The notes under the pieces: generated by a model
Seen by the model: the letters and a program-made list of their open reading frames with translations, nothing else
The model's database searches: none
What the model was told of the DNA's origin: nothing
Source: Candidatus Heimdallarchaeota archaeon
GTDB lineage: Archaea; Asgardarchaeota; Heimdallarchaeia; Heimdallarchaeales; Heimdallarchaeaceae
Direction of reading: 5' to 3'
DNA length: 53,404 nt
Assembly: GCA_023270155.1 (NCBI GenBank)
Contig: JAGLTB010000032.1
Span: forward strand, 1-53,404
Position numbers and translations under genes: made by a program
Shown here: positions 1-8,641 of the stretch, in pieces
Position numbering within the stretch: the first letter of the stretch is position 1
Layout: every line of letters starts with the position of its first letter

Positions 1-620
1 TTCTTTCAGAACTTTGTCTTGTTTAGCTAGAGAAGCAATGTGGTTAATTGGATTACGAGTCATAAATATGAATTTTGCATCAGGGAATAATTTCTTAATG
101 TACTCCATCCTTGATACATTGTAATTATTCTTTGTGATATAACGTGAACTTTTCTGATTTACTAACAATTTTTTGATTATTTCAATATAGTATTTCTCAA
201 AATCTGGATTTACTGTACTTTTATCCAAAATATCAGATGTTTTTTCTTTCTTTATATTATAGAAAAACCTTATCCAGTAACTTTCTTCAACTGCTTCAGG
301 ACTATCACGATTAACAAGTAATTTATCTTTTGAAGTCTTTCGACAGGTTTCTTAAAGATTGGGAGAATATCTGCTATTTTCTGAATCCAATGAGGGATAT
401 AGAGATTCACAAGGTGAAGATATTTATGATACGCAACATCAGGATGTTTTCCTAACATTTCTACAGTAATAGTTGTACCTGCTCGAGCTAAACCTAGAAC
501 AAAAATTGGTCTTTCAATTACCACTTGTCTTGTTTTCTTTCTCATCCTCTTTGATTCCCAATTGCTCAATTTCAATGTTAATCGGGGATGTTTATTGAAG
601 AATCTAGCAATATAGTACAT
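1..620 (-). pseudogene. PAPS-dependent sulfotransferase, frameshifted and cut by the left edge
   Basis: The N-terminal part (start ATG at 620) carries a typical 5'-phosphosulfate-binding loop, FVLGLARAGTTITVEML, near residues 40-57. This frame reads only to about position 330 before running into unrelated residues and a stop at 270. From about 330 down to position 1 another frame stays open and reads DKLLVNRDSPEAVEESYW and later FPDAKFIFMTRNPINHIASL, the 3'-phosphate-binding motif of the same family. One indel near 325-345, next to A-rich runs, splits the gene. It may be a true pseudogene or an assembly error. The family resembles the Sulfotransfer_3 type, which moves sulfate from PAPS to hydroxyl groups. 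The C-terminus lies outside the window. Family assignment is firm; inactivation is uncertain. Confidence 0.8.
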
Positions 621-795
621 AGGTACAGGAAAGGTAAACTCCTTCGGTTAATCTTGTTTTTCTTTTGTTTTACTCATCAGTACTCTCATTTTTCTAAGGA
701 AGCTTATAAGACATTATATCGAATTAAAAATATGGATGCGTTTTTCAAATATAGAATAACAAAATTAAAAAACCTCTTTGTATAGAAAAATCGAG

Positions 796-2904
796 ATGAA
801 AAAACGAACTAAGATTATATTTATTTCAATTGGAATATTTTTTCTTATAATTATTGCAGGAGGATTAACCTTCTTCCTCACTATTAAGTTCAAGTACAAA
901 CCTGTACCTCTAGATCTCGAAAATGCTCCGTCAGAGATTAAAGATATAAGAGAGGATCTTTATCCTAAATTGGTTAATTACTTATTCACTTGGGAGGATA
1001 TGGTTGATTTTGTTATTTTCTCTCAATATGTTGCAGACAACAGTCCTGTAGTACTTGAATTAGTAAAGGATTGGGATGATATAGTTTGGTTCAATGTAAG
1101 TGATGAGGATGATATGTGGTTCTACATTGAAGATGATTCTTTGACAGTAGAAATCGGACCTAATCCTCCTGAGAATTATGGAATTATAATTAACTTAAAC
1201 TTTGAAACTATGGTAAGAATCATCAAACAAGATGTTACTCCTCAAAAAGCATTTCAGAGGGGAACATTAACTTTTGAGGGAGATTTAAATGATGTTCTTA
1301 AGGTAAATCAGATTGTAGAAACTGCTGCAGCAACCATTATGGGTACGTATGCTCCCCCTATTGAAATTACAGATAATTTTGTTATTTCTGCAGATGAATC
1401 ATCATTGTACACAGAAAAAGGTCTGACTTTGATTCCTTACATTCAAGTTAATTTAAAAGAAGGTCAATATGGTGAGTCCCATGTATCTACTCCAAGTCAT
1501 GGAAAAGTCTTGATAGTAAATAATAGAGGTGAAATAGTATATGAACTTGAAGATTCGGCACATACAGTTCATAAATTTATAAATTCCAACACAGTAGCTA
1601 TGGGTGGTCAGGAGGGGTTTATGGAGTTATGGAACTATCAAACTGGAGAAGTTGAGACATTGGATGTGCCTGGTGGGCATCATGATTTTGATTACAATCC
1701 TACAACTGACACTTTTATGGTCTTAGAGTATGTTTTTTCTACAGAAACTTGGAATGGATATAATATTCTCTATGATAAATTGGGAGAGTATACAAGAGAT
1801 GGAGAATTATTATGGGAGTGGGATGGAAGAACAGAATTTCCATTTAATGCTACCCGACACACAAGTTTAGGAATGAATTTAACATTTAGGGGAGGTGCAG
1901 ATTGGATGCACGCAAATAGCTTTGTATGGGATAAACAAAATGAAGTAGTTTATCTGAATATACGAAATTTAGATACAATTGCTAAAATTAATTATGCTAC
2001 AAAAGATGTTCTCTGGGAAGCTGGAAGATCGTGTAATTTCACATTATATAATAAACAAAACAATCTTGTTGATTCAATATTTCACTCTCCACATAGTTTA
2101 GAAAGAATAGGAGAAGACAGATTCATTATTTTCGATAATGATTTGTACAACACGTCAAATCCTAATTCTATGACTTTAGAAGGTAGTCAAGGATTTTCTA
2201 GATTTCTAGAATTCGAAATAGATGAAGAGCAAGAAGAAATGCGGGAACTTTGGTCCTGGGAAATAACTAATCAAACCTATTACCTTCCAGAATCAGGTGG
2301 AGACGCAGATAGATTACCTGATGGAAATACGTTAGGAGTATTTGGGAATAAGGCTCTTGTCTTAAACGAAAAGAGTCCAACTATAATAACGGAAGTTACC
2401 CAAGATGGAGAAATCGTGTGGGAATTAACAATCAACGGAGTAAATATCACCTATTTCTGGGTTCATCTAGTAGAGCGATTTTATGAACAACCTTTAGTTC
2501 AACTTAATGAAGTGGATTTGGATTCAGAATCAAATGAATTGTATCTTAATCTAACAACCTGGAATGGTTACAAGATAGATTCCCTTACAGAAGGTTCACT
2601 AAAATTGAGAGCAGGTAAGAAAGTTATTTATGAGAAAGCGTTTAATTTTCTTCCAAAATGGCAACCAAATAACTTCGAAATATCCTTGACTGACGTTAGC
2701 TCAAATACCAATAAGATTTATCTCATTATAGAAAATCAGGATGGAATTCAGATAACAGTGGAAATCTTCAATACTGGGTGGACAACCAGGAATACTGTTC
2801 TAGTGATAATAATCCCTGTCATTGGTGGTGGATTGATAGCATCAGTTATTATACTAGAAAGAAAGAAGAAGCTATTTTCTCAGATATTTCTCAAGAAAAG
2901 CTAG
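796..2904 (+). CDS. Membrane-anchored SCP2-like / arylsulfotransferase-like fusion protein
   Basis: The protein has an N-terminal membrane segment (about residues 7-30), then a region at about 55-190 resembling a sterol carrier protein 2 domain (AFQRGTLTFEGDLNDVLKV), then a propeller of the arylsulfate sulfotransferase type, and a C-terminal membrane helix followed by a basic tail. The ASST part has GGHHDFDYNP, a His at about 372 in DWMHANSFVWD, an Asn two residues later, an Arg 18 residues after that His, and FHSPHSLE ahead of FIIFDND. This spacing matches His356/Asn358/Arg374 and the catalytic-His region of E. coli AssT. The enzyme would transfer sulfate between aryl or other acceptors on the outer face of the membrane without PAPS. 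A TTG at 778 could also start the frame, but the ATG at 796 directly precedes the signal-anchor. The acceptor is unknown. Fold assignment is good; activity is inferred. Confidence 0.8.
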   Translation: MKKRTKIIFISIGIFFLIIIAGGLTFFLTIKFKYKPVPLDLENAPSEIKDIREDLYPKLVNYLFTWEDMVDFVIFSQYVADNSPVVLELVKDWDDIVWFNVSDEDDMWFYIEDDSLTVEIGPNPPENYGIIINLNFETMVRIIKQDVTPQKAFQRGTLTFEGDLNDVLKVNQIVETAAATIMGTYAPPIEITDNFVISADESSLYTEKGLTLIPYIQVNLKEGQYGESHVSTPSHGKVLIVNNRGEIVYELEDSAHTVHKFINSNTVAMGGQEGFMELWNYQTGEVETLDVPGGHHDFDYNPTTDTFMVLEYVFSTETWNGYNILYDKLGEYTRDGELLWEWDGRTEFPFNATRHTSLGMNLTFRGGADWMHANSFVWDKQNEVVYLNIRNLDTIAKINYATKDVLWEAGRSCNFTLYNKQNNLVDSIFHSPHSLERIGEDRFIIFDNDLYNTSNPNSMTLEGSQGFSRFLEFEIDEEQEEMRELWSWEITNQTYYLPESGGDADRLPDGNTLGVFGNKALVLNEKSPTIITEVTQDGEIVWELTINGVNITYFWVHLVERFYEQPLVQLNEVDLDSESNELYLNLTTWNGYKIDSLTEGSLKLRAGKKVIYEKAFNFLPKWQPNNFEISLTDVSSNTNKIYLIIENQDGIQITVEIFNTGWTTRNTVLVIIIPVIGGGLIASVIILERKKKLFSQIFLKKS

Positions 2905-2909
2905 ATTCT

Positions 2910-4847
2910 CTACTTAGATTCTAAAAATACAATCAATTTATCATATTCTTCTAGATCGAATAATTCTTGATGGAATTTAGTAATATCTAATTCTTTGTTA
3001 AAACGTTCTTCCCAAATTAACTCAGCAAATTCCTTTGCTCTCAAAGGATCGATTGGAAAATCTTCCCTATTCATAATACTTCCGAATTCAAGTTCTATAT
3101 CTTCGGGAATTAGGTATTTTGGCTTCTTTGATTTAAAATAATCAAATAGAGCTCGGAAGACCTCATCATCCAGTACGTTCTGAGCATAAACGAAGGCTCT
3201 TTCTATTTCGACTTTGCTACTTTTATCTACAACATATTGCATTTCTTCTTCTTTGGTTGCGGAATATACTTGAGACTCTACAAGTTTTTCTACTTTCTCT
3301 TTTTCCTCTTCAGCTCTTTGTCTGAATTTCCAATCCTCTGGAGCTATTTCTAAGGCTTTTGTATATCCTTCTATAGCTTCATAGAATTTCAGTTGTTTGA
3401 CCAGTAAAATAGCATAATTTAACCATAAATCAGGTTCTTCTCTATTTGTTTTAAGGCACTTAAGAAGTATAGAAGTTGCTTCGTCGTATTTCTCGTTTTT
3501 ACTCATAGCTGCAGCTAGATTAATGCCTGCGGTTACTCTAGCTGGATCACATTCAAGGGCTTTCTTATAATGTTCGATTGCCTTATCTATATCCTGTTTT
3601 TCATGGAAGTAAAGATCTGCTATCTTTGAATGAGCGCTAGCGTTTGATGGTTCTAATTTGATAACAGCTTCAAATTGCTCAATAGCTTCATCGGTTTGTT
3701 TCAATTTGGCATAAATCAGACCTAGGTTATTATGTGCGGGAAGATTTGTATCATCAAGTTGTAGGACTAAATTATAAATTGTTACAGTTTCATCAATCAA
3801 ATCGAGTTTATGGGCAAGCGTTCCAATAAAATTCAGAGAAGTAAGATTCTCTAATTCGCTAACTTCCTCTGGAAGCTTAGAAGCTATAAGAAAAATGATG
3901 TTTTTCAGATATTCAGTTTCATCATCAGAGAATTGGTATTCAACAAACATTTTCCAGTCTTCTTCATCTATCCCCATTAAGATATGAAGATGATCTGTAA
4001 GTTCATCAAGTACACCAGATATTAAAGCCTGTATCTCATTTCTTGCATCAACATCTTGTTTGTCTATTGAAGACAAGTTTTGGGTAAGCATTAATAGATT
4101 CTTCAAAGAGTTCTCTATTGGTGCATCTTTTAATTCGATTAACTTGAAATCCTCATCAACTTCTTCAACCTTTTCAATAGGAGCTTCTTCTACGATTTCT
4201 TCAATAATCTCTTCAACAGCTTCCTCAGGTTCTTCTATTTCCTCCATTATTTCTTCAGGTTCAGGTTCCGGAGGAGGTGTGGGAATAGCTTTAGGGATTG
4301 CAGGGATGCTCTGAGTTAATACTCCATTTACAGGATCTACACCCACTGTTTCTATTGATTTAAGTTCAGTTATTTCTCCTACAGAAAATTCTTCCAGGTC
4401 GAAGCTCATTTCAGTAGAAGTACCTAATAGGACTGGTACTGCGTCTTGTGCAGTAGGAATTTCGGTTATTGTTTCCTCAACTTTTTCAAAGTGTTCATCA
4501 GTTAATGGAGGTTCTTCCATATCTGGAGCAGAAATTTCTTCTACTGGACCAATTTTATTTAATAGTTTTTCAGCTTTCTTTCTAACGCCCATTCTCTCAG
4601 AAGTAGAAGCAGTTTCTATGATTGAAACCAGCTCTGGAGAAGTTGAACTTAAAATCGCGAGTATATCTAGGGCATTGATGATAACAAGATCATCTGGATC
4701 CTTTTGAATTAAATTAGTCAGTTTAGAAACTGCAAAAACAGCATGCTCTCCAGCATCTTTTAGCTTATGAAGAGCATCTAATCTCTCAATGAAGTGCTTT
4801 GAATTCAATAATTTGAGAATTTTCTTCTGCTCACCTTTAGGTAACAT
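2910..4847 (-). CDS. HEAT and TPR repeat protein with acidic linker
   Basis: This 645-residue soluble protein has HEAT-like helices at about residues 1-100. A low-complexity linker rich in Glu, Pro and Ile follows (about 105-235). At least four canonical TPR units then lie between about 365 and 500, with patterns such as AHNNLGLIYAKLKQTDEAIE. The charged helical C-terminus is about 140 residues and I do not recognise it. There is no signal peptide or membrane segment, so it probably acts as a cytoplasmic scaffold. It converges with the ASST-like gene, leaving only five bases between stop codons. A specific role cannot be assigned. Confidence 0.8.
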   Translation of the reverse strand: MLPKGEQKKILKLLNSKHFIERLDALHKLKDAGEHAVFAVSKLTNLIQKDPDDLVIINALDILAILSSTSPELVSIIETASTSERMGVRKKAEKLLNKIGPVEEISAPDMEEPPLTDEHFEKVEETITEIPTAQDAVPVLLGTSTEMSFDLEEFSVGEITELKSIETVGVDPVNGVLTQSIPAIPKAIPTPPPEPEPEEIMEEIEEPEEAVEEIIEEIVEEAPIEKVEEVDEDFKLIELKDAPIENSLKNLLMLTQNLSSIDKQDVDARNEIQALISGVLDELTDHLHILMGIDEEDWKMFVEYQFSDDETEYLKNIIFLIASKLPEEVSELENLTSLNFIGTLAHKLDLIDETVTIYNLVLQLDDTNLPAHNNLGLIYAKLKQTDEAIEQFEAVIKLEPSNASAHSKIADLYFHEKQDIDKAIEHYKKALECDPARVTAGINLAAAMSKNEKYDEATSILLKCLKTNREEPDLWLNYAILLVKQLKFYEAIEGYTKALEIAPEDWKFRQRAEEEKEKVEKLVESQVYSATKEEEMQYVVDKSSKVEIERAFVYAQNVLDDEVFRALFDYFKSKKPKYLIPEDIELEFGSIMNREDFPIDPLRAKEFAELIWEERFNKELDITKFHQELFDLEEYDKLIVFLESK

Positions 4848-4932
4848 ATTATCCCAGCATAAAATATATGTAAACTGTGTTTAAAAATAATTTCAAAGTG
4901 CTAGGAAGTACAAAAAATAAGGAAAAAAGAGG

Positions 4933-5859
4933 TTAGAGGTTGAGTTGAAGGTGATTCATGAAGAATTTACAGTGTTCTCGTAAGGTTGTACTAGGAATGT
5001 GAAGATAACGAGATATCTCTTCTTTAGTAATTAATGGTTGTCCAACATATCTTTTTCCTATCATGTTGGTTGCAAGAAATATAGCTGCAACACTGAAAGT
5101 TGAGGGTTTTCTTCCGTTTGCTTTGATCTCTGTAAGTTTGGTTGCTATTCTTTCGATAGATGTAAGCATCTTGTCCACATTAAGCTCATCTTGAGGATTG
5201 ATCTGACTTAACCTACTCCTGATTGTTTCATTATTTCTAAGTTTAGCCATCATTTTAGGTACAAACTCTTTAGCAGAGCTGGATCGATAGTTCATGTTAT
5301 TTTCGATGATATAATCTCGGACAGCTTTAGCAGATAGTTTACACTGATATGCTTTGAAAAGATTGACTATATCATTGATTGATGTAGCTTTACCTTGATT
5401 TTTCATATATCTAATTGTTAGAGCTGCTGCAATGAGGAAGATATTATTGACTTTTTTTCCTTTTCTTCTCTCATCATTATATTTCTTCTTTAATTCGAAC
5501 ATTATATCGTTACGTTGATTCTCGCTCAAACCTATCTGAGTCAATATTGCTAAAAGCCTTGATTTATTCTCAGATACGGCATCATATTGACTATTCTCTG
5601 TATTAAACAACCTTCTGTACTTATCTCTCTTCTCAGCAGTATATACATCATTTACTTTGAAATATGTTGTTTTACCTCTTCTGGATTCAGGAGAACCTAT
5701 TCTTTCTCCATCCTGTCCTCTTTCGAGGAAGTGACTTCCTTCTAGTATCCTGTCATATACAACCCCACAAGATTGGCATACAATATCTGACCTTGTAGTG
5801 GTGAAAGAAGACGACCCACAATCAATGCATACTTGGTCAATGACTATAATTTCTGACAT
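4933..5859 (-). CDS. tfb: Transcription initiation factor IIB (TFB), divergent
   Basis: TFB bridges TBP bound to the TATA box and RNA polymerase and helps select the start site. The N-terminus has a zinc ribbon with Cys11, Cys14, Cys28 and Cys31. The C-terminal 200 residues form two cyclin-like repeats; the second ends with a recognition helix region, SRYLHIPSTTLREHC. The B-reader and linker are unusual: instead of the common GPEWRAF and HDKG motifs, the segment after the ribbon reads HFLERGQDGERIGSPESRRG. An upstream ATG at 5877 exists, but a TATA-like box at 5892-5898 would place the transcript start near 5868, so the ATG at 5859 is preferred. It is probably one of several TFB paralogues. 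Family assignment is firm. Confidence 0.93.
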   Translation of the reverse strand: MSEIIVIDQVCIDCGSSSFTTTRSDIVCQSCGVVYDRILEGSHFLERGQDGERIGSPESRRGKTTYFKVNDVYTAEKRDKYRRLFNTENSQYDAVSENKSRLLAILTQIGLSENQRNDIMFELKKKYNDERRKGKKVNNIFLIAAALTIRYMKNQGKATSINDIVNLFKAYQCKLSAKAVRDYIIENNMNYRSSSAKEFVPKMMAKLRNNETIRSRLSQINPQDELNVDKMLTSIERIATKLTEIKANGRKPSTFSVAAIFLATNMIGKRYVGQPLITKEEISRYLHIPSTTLREHCKFFMNHLQLNL

Positions 5860-5891
5860 CTTATATCCATCAAACAATCTCGTTTAACCAC

Positions 5892-5898
5892 TTATATA
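5892..5898 (-). promoter_or_regulatory. TATA-like box of the tfb gene
   Basis: On the minus strand this reads TATATAA in a local AGTATATAAG context. It lies about 35 nt before the chosen tfb start and would give a transcript start near 5868, leaving a very short leader. It was found by eye. Confidence 0.55.
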
Positions 5899-6067
5899 CT
5901 TTAGACGGACACCTCATTGAAAGTGAACTGAGTGCATATCTTGTACGCTTGTTTCATCACTATTTTGTCGTCACTTCCAGCTTTTTTTTGAAAGTGAAAG
6001 TGTTTATTTAAAGGGTGAAAATATACGGAAAATACCCTGTAATATTGACCTTCTTTTCTTGATAACG

Positions 6068-6077
6068 AATATATAAT
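6068..6077 (+). promoter_or_regulatory. TATA-like box of the 6098 membrane protein gene
   Basis: AATATATAAT is centred about 26 nt before the ATG at 6098. That spacing puts the expected transcript start on or beside the start codon, so the mRNA would be leaderless. Confidence 0.5.
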
Positions 6078-6097
6078 ACTATAGCTTAATTCTTTTA

Positions 6098-6739
6098 ATG
6101 GTACCTGATGATCAAAAATTTTCTTCATCTTTGTCTGGTTCTATTACATTTCAATCTTTCAAAGGGTATATTGAGTATTCAGGTATATTTCTAATACTAG
6201 CAAGCAGTTTTCTTCCTCTCCCTGGTTTTATAATCTCTTTGGGTGCTATTTTCCTTCTGATTTCTATTGTTCTTCTATATAGGGGAATTGGATTCTTGGA
6301 TTCTTTGATGGAATCTTCAAAAAGGATAATGATTATTTCGAGATTGTTTCTTATGTTTTGGGTTCTACTTTATGTTTCAACTCATATAATTCACATTATT
6401 TTCTTTTTTCTACCTTCATATTTATTCCTAATTTTATTCATAATACAATCAGCAGTGCAAATAGTTACTTTCATTTCTCTCTACATATTCTTTCAGCAAT
6501 TTAATAGAACACATTTAAGAAAAAATAAATCTTTCAACTGGATATTTATAATATACACAGTTTACGGAATAATTAGAATTGTTCCTTTTATCAATTATGA
6601 TTCATTTAGTAAAGTATTTTGGTACATAACTATAATCAATAGCATAATTTTAGTTTTGGTAGGAATAGTTCTAATCAGAACATCAGTTTTAATGGCAAGA
6701 AAATTCAGAGACACAAATCAAGAGTCTGAATTGATTTGA
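6098..6739 (+). CDS. Small polytopic membrane protein, unknown function
   Basis: This 213-residue protein has a short polar N-terminus and about six predicted hydrophobic segments, starting with GIFLILASSFLPLPGFIISL and ending with IINSIILVLVGIVLIRTSVL. The general pattern recalls archaeal DUF996-like membrane proteins, but I cannot confirm this by eye. There is no enzyme motif. A TATA-like box about 26 nt upstream supports the ATG start. It is divergent from tfb across about 240 bases and is followed closely by a DNA methyltransferase gene. Confidence 0.75.
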   Translation: MVPDDQKFSSSLSGSITFQSFKGYIEYSGIFLILASSFLPLPGFIISLGAIFLLISIVLLYRGIGFLDSLMESSKRIMIISRLFLMFWVLLYVSTHIIHIIFFFLPSYLFLILFIIQSAVQIVTFISLYIFFQQFNRTHLRKNKSFNWIFIIYTVYGIIRIVPFINYDSFSKVFWYITIINSIILVLVGIVLIRTSVLMARKFRDTNQESELI

Positions 6740-6767
6740 AGACAACCTTTTTATTTTCTTAATCTTT

Positions 6768-8591
6768 TTGAAATTATTGAGAATCCAAGATCCTTTCCTC
6801 TTTCCCTTCAAGCGATTGAATGATTTTTTTTCTTCTTTGATTGAATCTAATAGTGCTTGGTTTTATCTTCTCAATAAGCTTCTTTCATTTTCACAAAATG
6901 ATTATTTGATCTCAACAATATTCGATTCATGTCCTTTTAGTCTTAAAGAGTATTCCGAAGAATCAGAGAAATTCTACAAAGAACAAGATTTTTCTCGTTT
7001 CTCTTTCTCCTTACAAGAGCATGATTCAGCTACTCATCTTACCCCATTTCATCTATCATTTTATTCAGAATCCAAAGCATCAGCAAAACAAAAAGGACAG
7101 TATTTTACTCCCTCATACATCTCAGATTTTATTGTAAAAAAGTCGTTGAAATATTTACTATCATCAAATTCGAACCTAACTGAAATGGTTTTTGGAGATA
7201 TTGCTTGCGGTTCAGGAAATTTGCTTATCCCTCTTCTTAATCAATTATACAATTTGTCACTAATTCAATTAAATACTGTAGAGTTCTCCAAATTCATCTC
7301 AACCAACATTTATGGGTTTGATACTGATCCTATTAGTTTGTGGATATCTAAGATGCGAATATTATTCTTTCTAACAGATAAAATCCCCGATTTTTCCCCC
7401 AGCGTGGTTAATTTGAATCTCTATCATTCTGACACACTTAAAGCTCTCAAAATTAACAGAAATAAGGAAGTTGATGAAGCATTCTTTGATCTCATAATAC
7501 TAAATCCTCCGTATATAAATTATGGACTTAGAAATGCACAAAAGTATGATAAGGAATTCAGAAATTTCCTTCGAAATCGCTTCTTTTCAGCGGAATACAA
7601 ATTAAGTCTTTATCCAATCTTTATGGAACGATCTATCGAGTTATTAAAAGACAATGGAATACTTGGAATTATTACTCCGGATTCCTATCTTTTAGGTAGA
7701 TTCTATTCAAAGATTCGTTCCTATCTTCTTCAAAATACTAACATATTGGATATCTCCTTATTGGGATTCGAACCTTTTACAGGAGTAACTTTGGGAAGAC
7801 CAACTATTACATTTCTGAAGAAGACAAATATTCCTCCTAAACTTCCTTTTCCTACTCGATGGATACCTTCCTTTTCCTCTTTTGTTGAAGAAAAATGGAA
7901 GGAATACTCTAATAATCAAGACGAATTCTCATCAAATTTCCACAATCGATTTCATTTGTTTTTTAATCAACAAGATGAGGAGTTTATTAAGGATTGGAAG
8001 AATAAATCCTCTAAGCTAATCCAAGATATTGTTTCAATACATACAGGGATTAGGAGTAAGATTGGGCAGAAGAACATAATCTCTAAAACCAAAAAAAGTC
8101 ATACTTGGAAAAAAGGGATTATTTCAAGCAGTCAAGTTAAACCTTTCTTTCTAGATAATCAAAATCATTGGATTAACGTCGAACCTTCTATTTTATGGGC
8201 AGGAGGGTTTAAGAAAGAAGTAAATGAGAATCCCAAACTATTAGTACGACAAACAGGGTATCAGATAGTTACGTGTGTTGATTTGGATGGATTTTACCAT
8301 TTGAATAATTGTCATTCAATATCTCCTAGAAGTAAGGAAACGAATCTGTTCTCTTTGGCAACTATTCTTAACTCTACTGAATTTAACAGACTTTATCATA
8401 TCTTGAGTATGGAAAAAGGAAGAGCGTTAGCACAAGTAGATATTGAATTTCTACTAAAATTACCAATTCCAACTATCATAAAAGAAGGTGAGAAGAAGCT
8501 TGAAGATTTCTACTGGATGAAAAATAAAACTGCTATGAAAGATGATTCTTTTGTAAGCTATTCACTTTTTGATTTAATTGAAAAAACTTAA
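6768..8591 (+). CDS. Eco57I-like adenine-specific DNA methyltransferase
   Basis: This is a class I SAM-dependent N6-adenine methyltransferase of about 607 residues. It has the motif X region AKQKGQYFTPSYI (about 106-118), the SAM-binding motif I DIACGSGNLL (about 143-152), the acidic motif II region IYGFDTDPISLW, and the catalytic motif IV NPPY at about 246. The C-terminal 200 residues resemble a target-recognition domain (VSIHTGIRSKIG). The N-terminus is only about 100 residues and shows no clear nuclease motif, and no restriction partner lies alongside. It may be an orphan or an anti-restriction type enzyme. The start is TTG; no ATG exists nearby in frame. A fossil copy of its last nine codons is found at 11896-11925. 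Family assignment is firm; specificity is unknown. Confidence 0.88.
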   Translation: MKLLRIQDPFLFPFKRLNDFFSSLIESNSAWFYLLNKLLSFSQNDYLISTIFDSCPFSLKEYSEESEKFYKEQDFSRFSFSLQEHDSATHLTPFHLSFYSESKASAKQKGQYFTPSYISDFIVKKSLKYLLSSNSNLTEMVFGDIACGSGNLLIPLLNQLYNLSLIQLNTVEFSKFISTNIYGFDTDPISLWISKMRILFFLTDKIPDFSPSVVNLNLYHSDTLKALKINRNKEVDEAFFDLIILNPPYINYGLRNAQKYDKEFRNFLRNRFFSAEYKLSLYPIFMERSIELLKDNGILGIITPDSYLLGRFYSKIRSYLLQNTNILDISLLGFEPFTGVTLGRPTITFLKKTNIPPKLPFPTRWIPSFSSFVEEKWKEYSNNQDEFSSNFHNRFHLFFNQQDEEFIKDWKNKSSKLIQDIVSIHTGIRSKIGQKNIISKTKKSHTWKKGIISSSQVKPFFLDNQNHWINVEPSILWAGGFKKEVNENPKLLVRQTGYQIVTCVDLDGFYHLNNCHSISPRSKETNLFSLATILNSTEFNRLYHILSMEKGRALAQVDIEFLLKLPIPTIIKEGEKKLEDFYWMKNKTAMKDDSFVSYSLFDLIEKT

Positions 8592-8641
8592 TTACTAACT
8601 AGTTATAAAGGGTGTGTAAAATATCAAATAAGGTCTGAATT

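Noticed and set aside
588-785. 65-residue frame before the SCP2-ASST gene
   Set aside because: No family-like content and it overlaps the start of the sulfotransferase on the other strand; taken as chance.
4060-4314. Ser-rich plus-strand frame
   Set aside because: It is the complement of the Glu-rich linker codons of the HEAT/TPR gene.
5901-6128. 75-residue minus-strand frame between tfb and the 6098 gene
   Set aside because: It covers the promoter region of both genes, shows no domain and overlaps a better-supported start.
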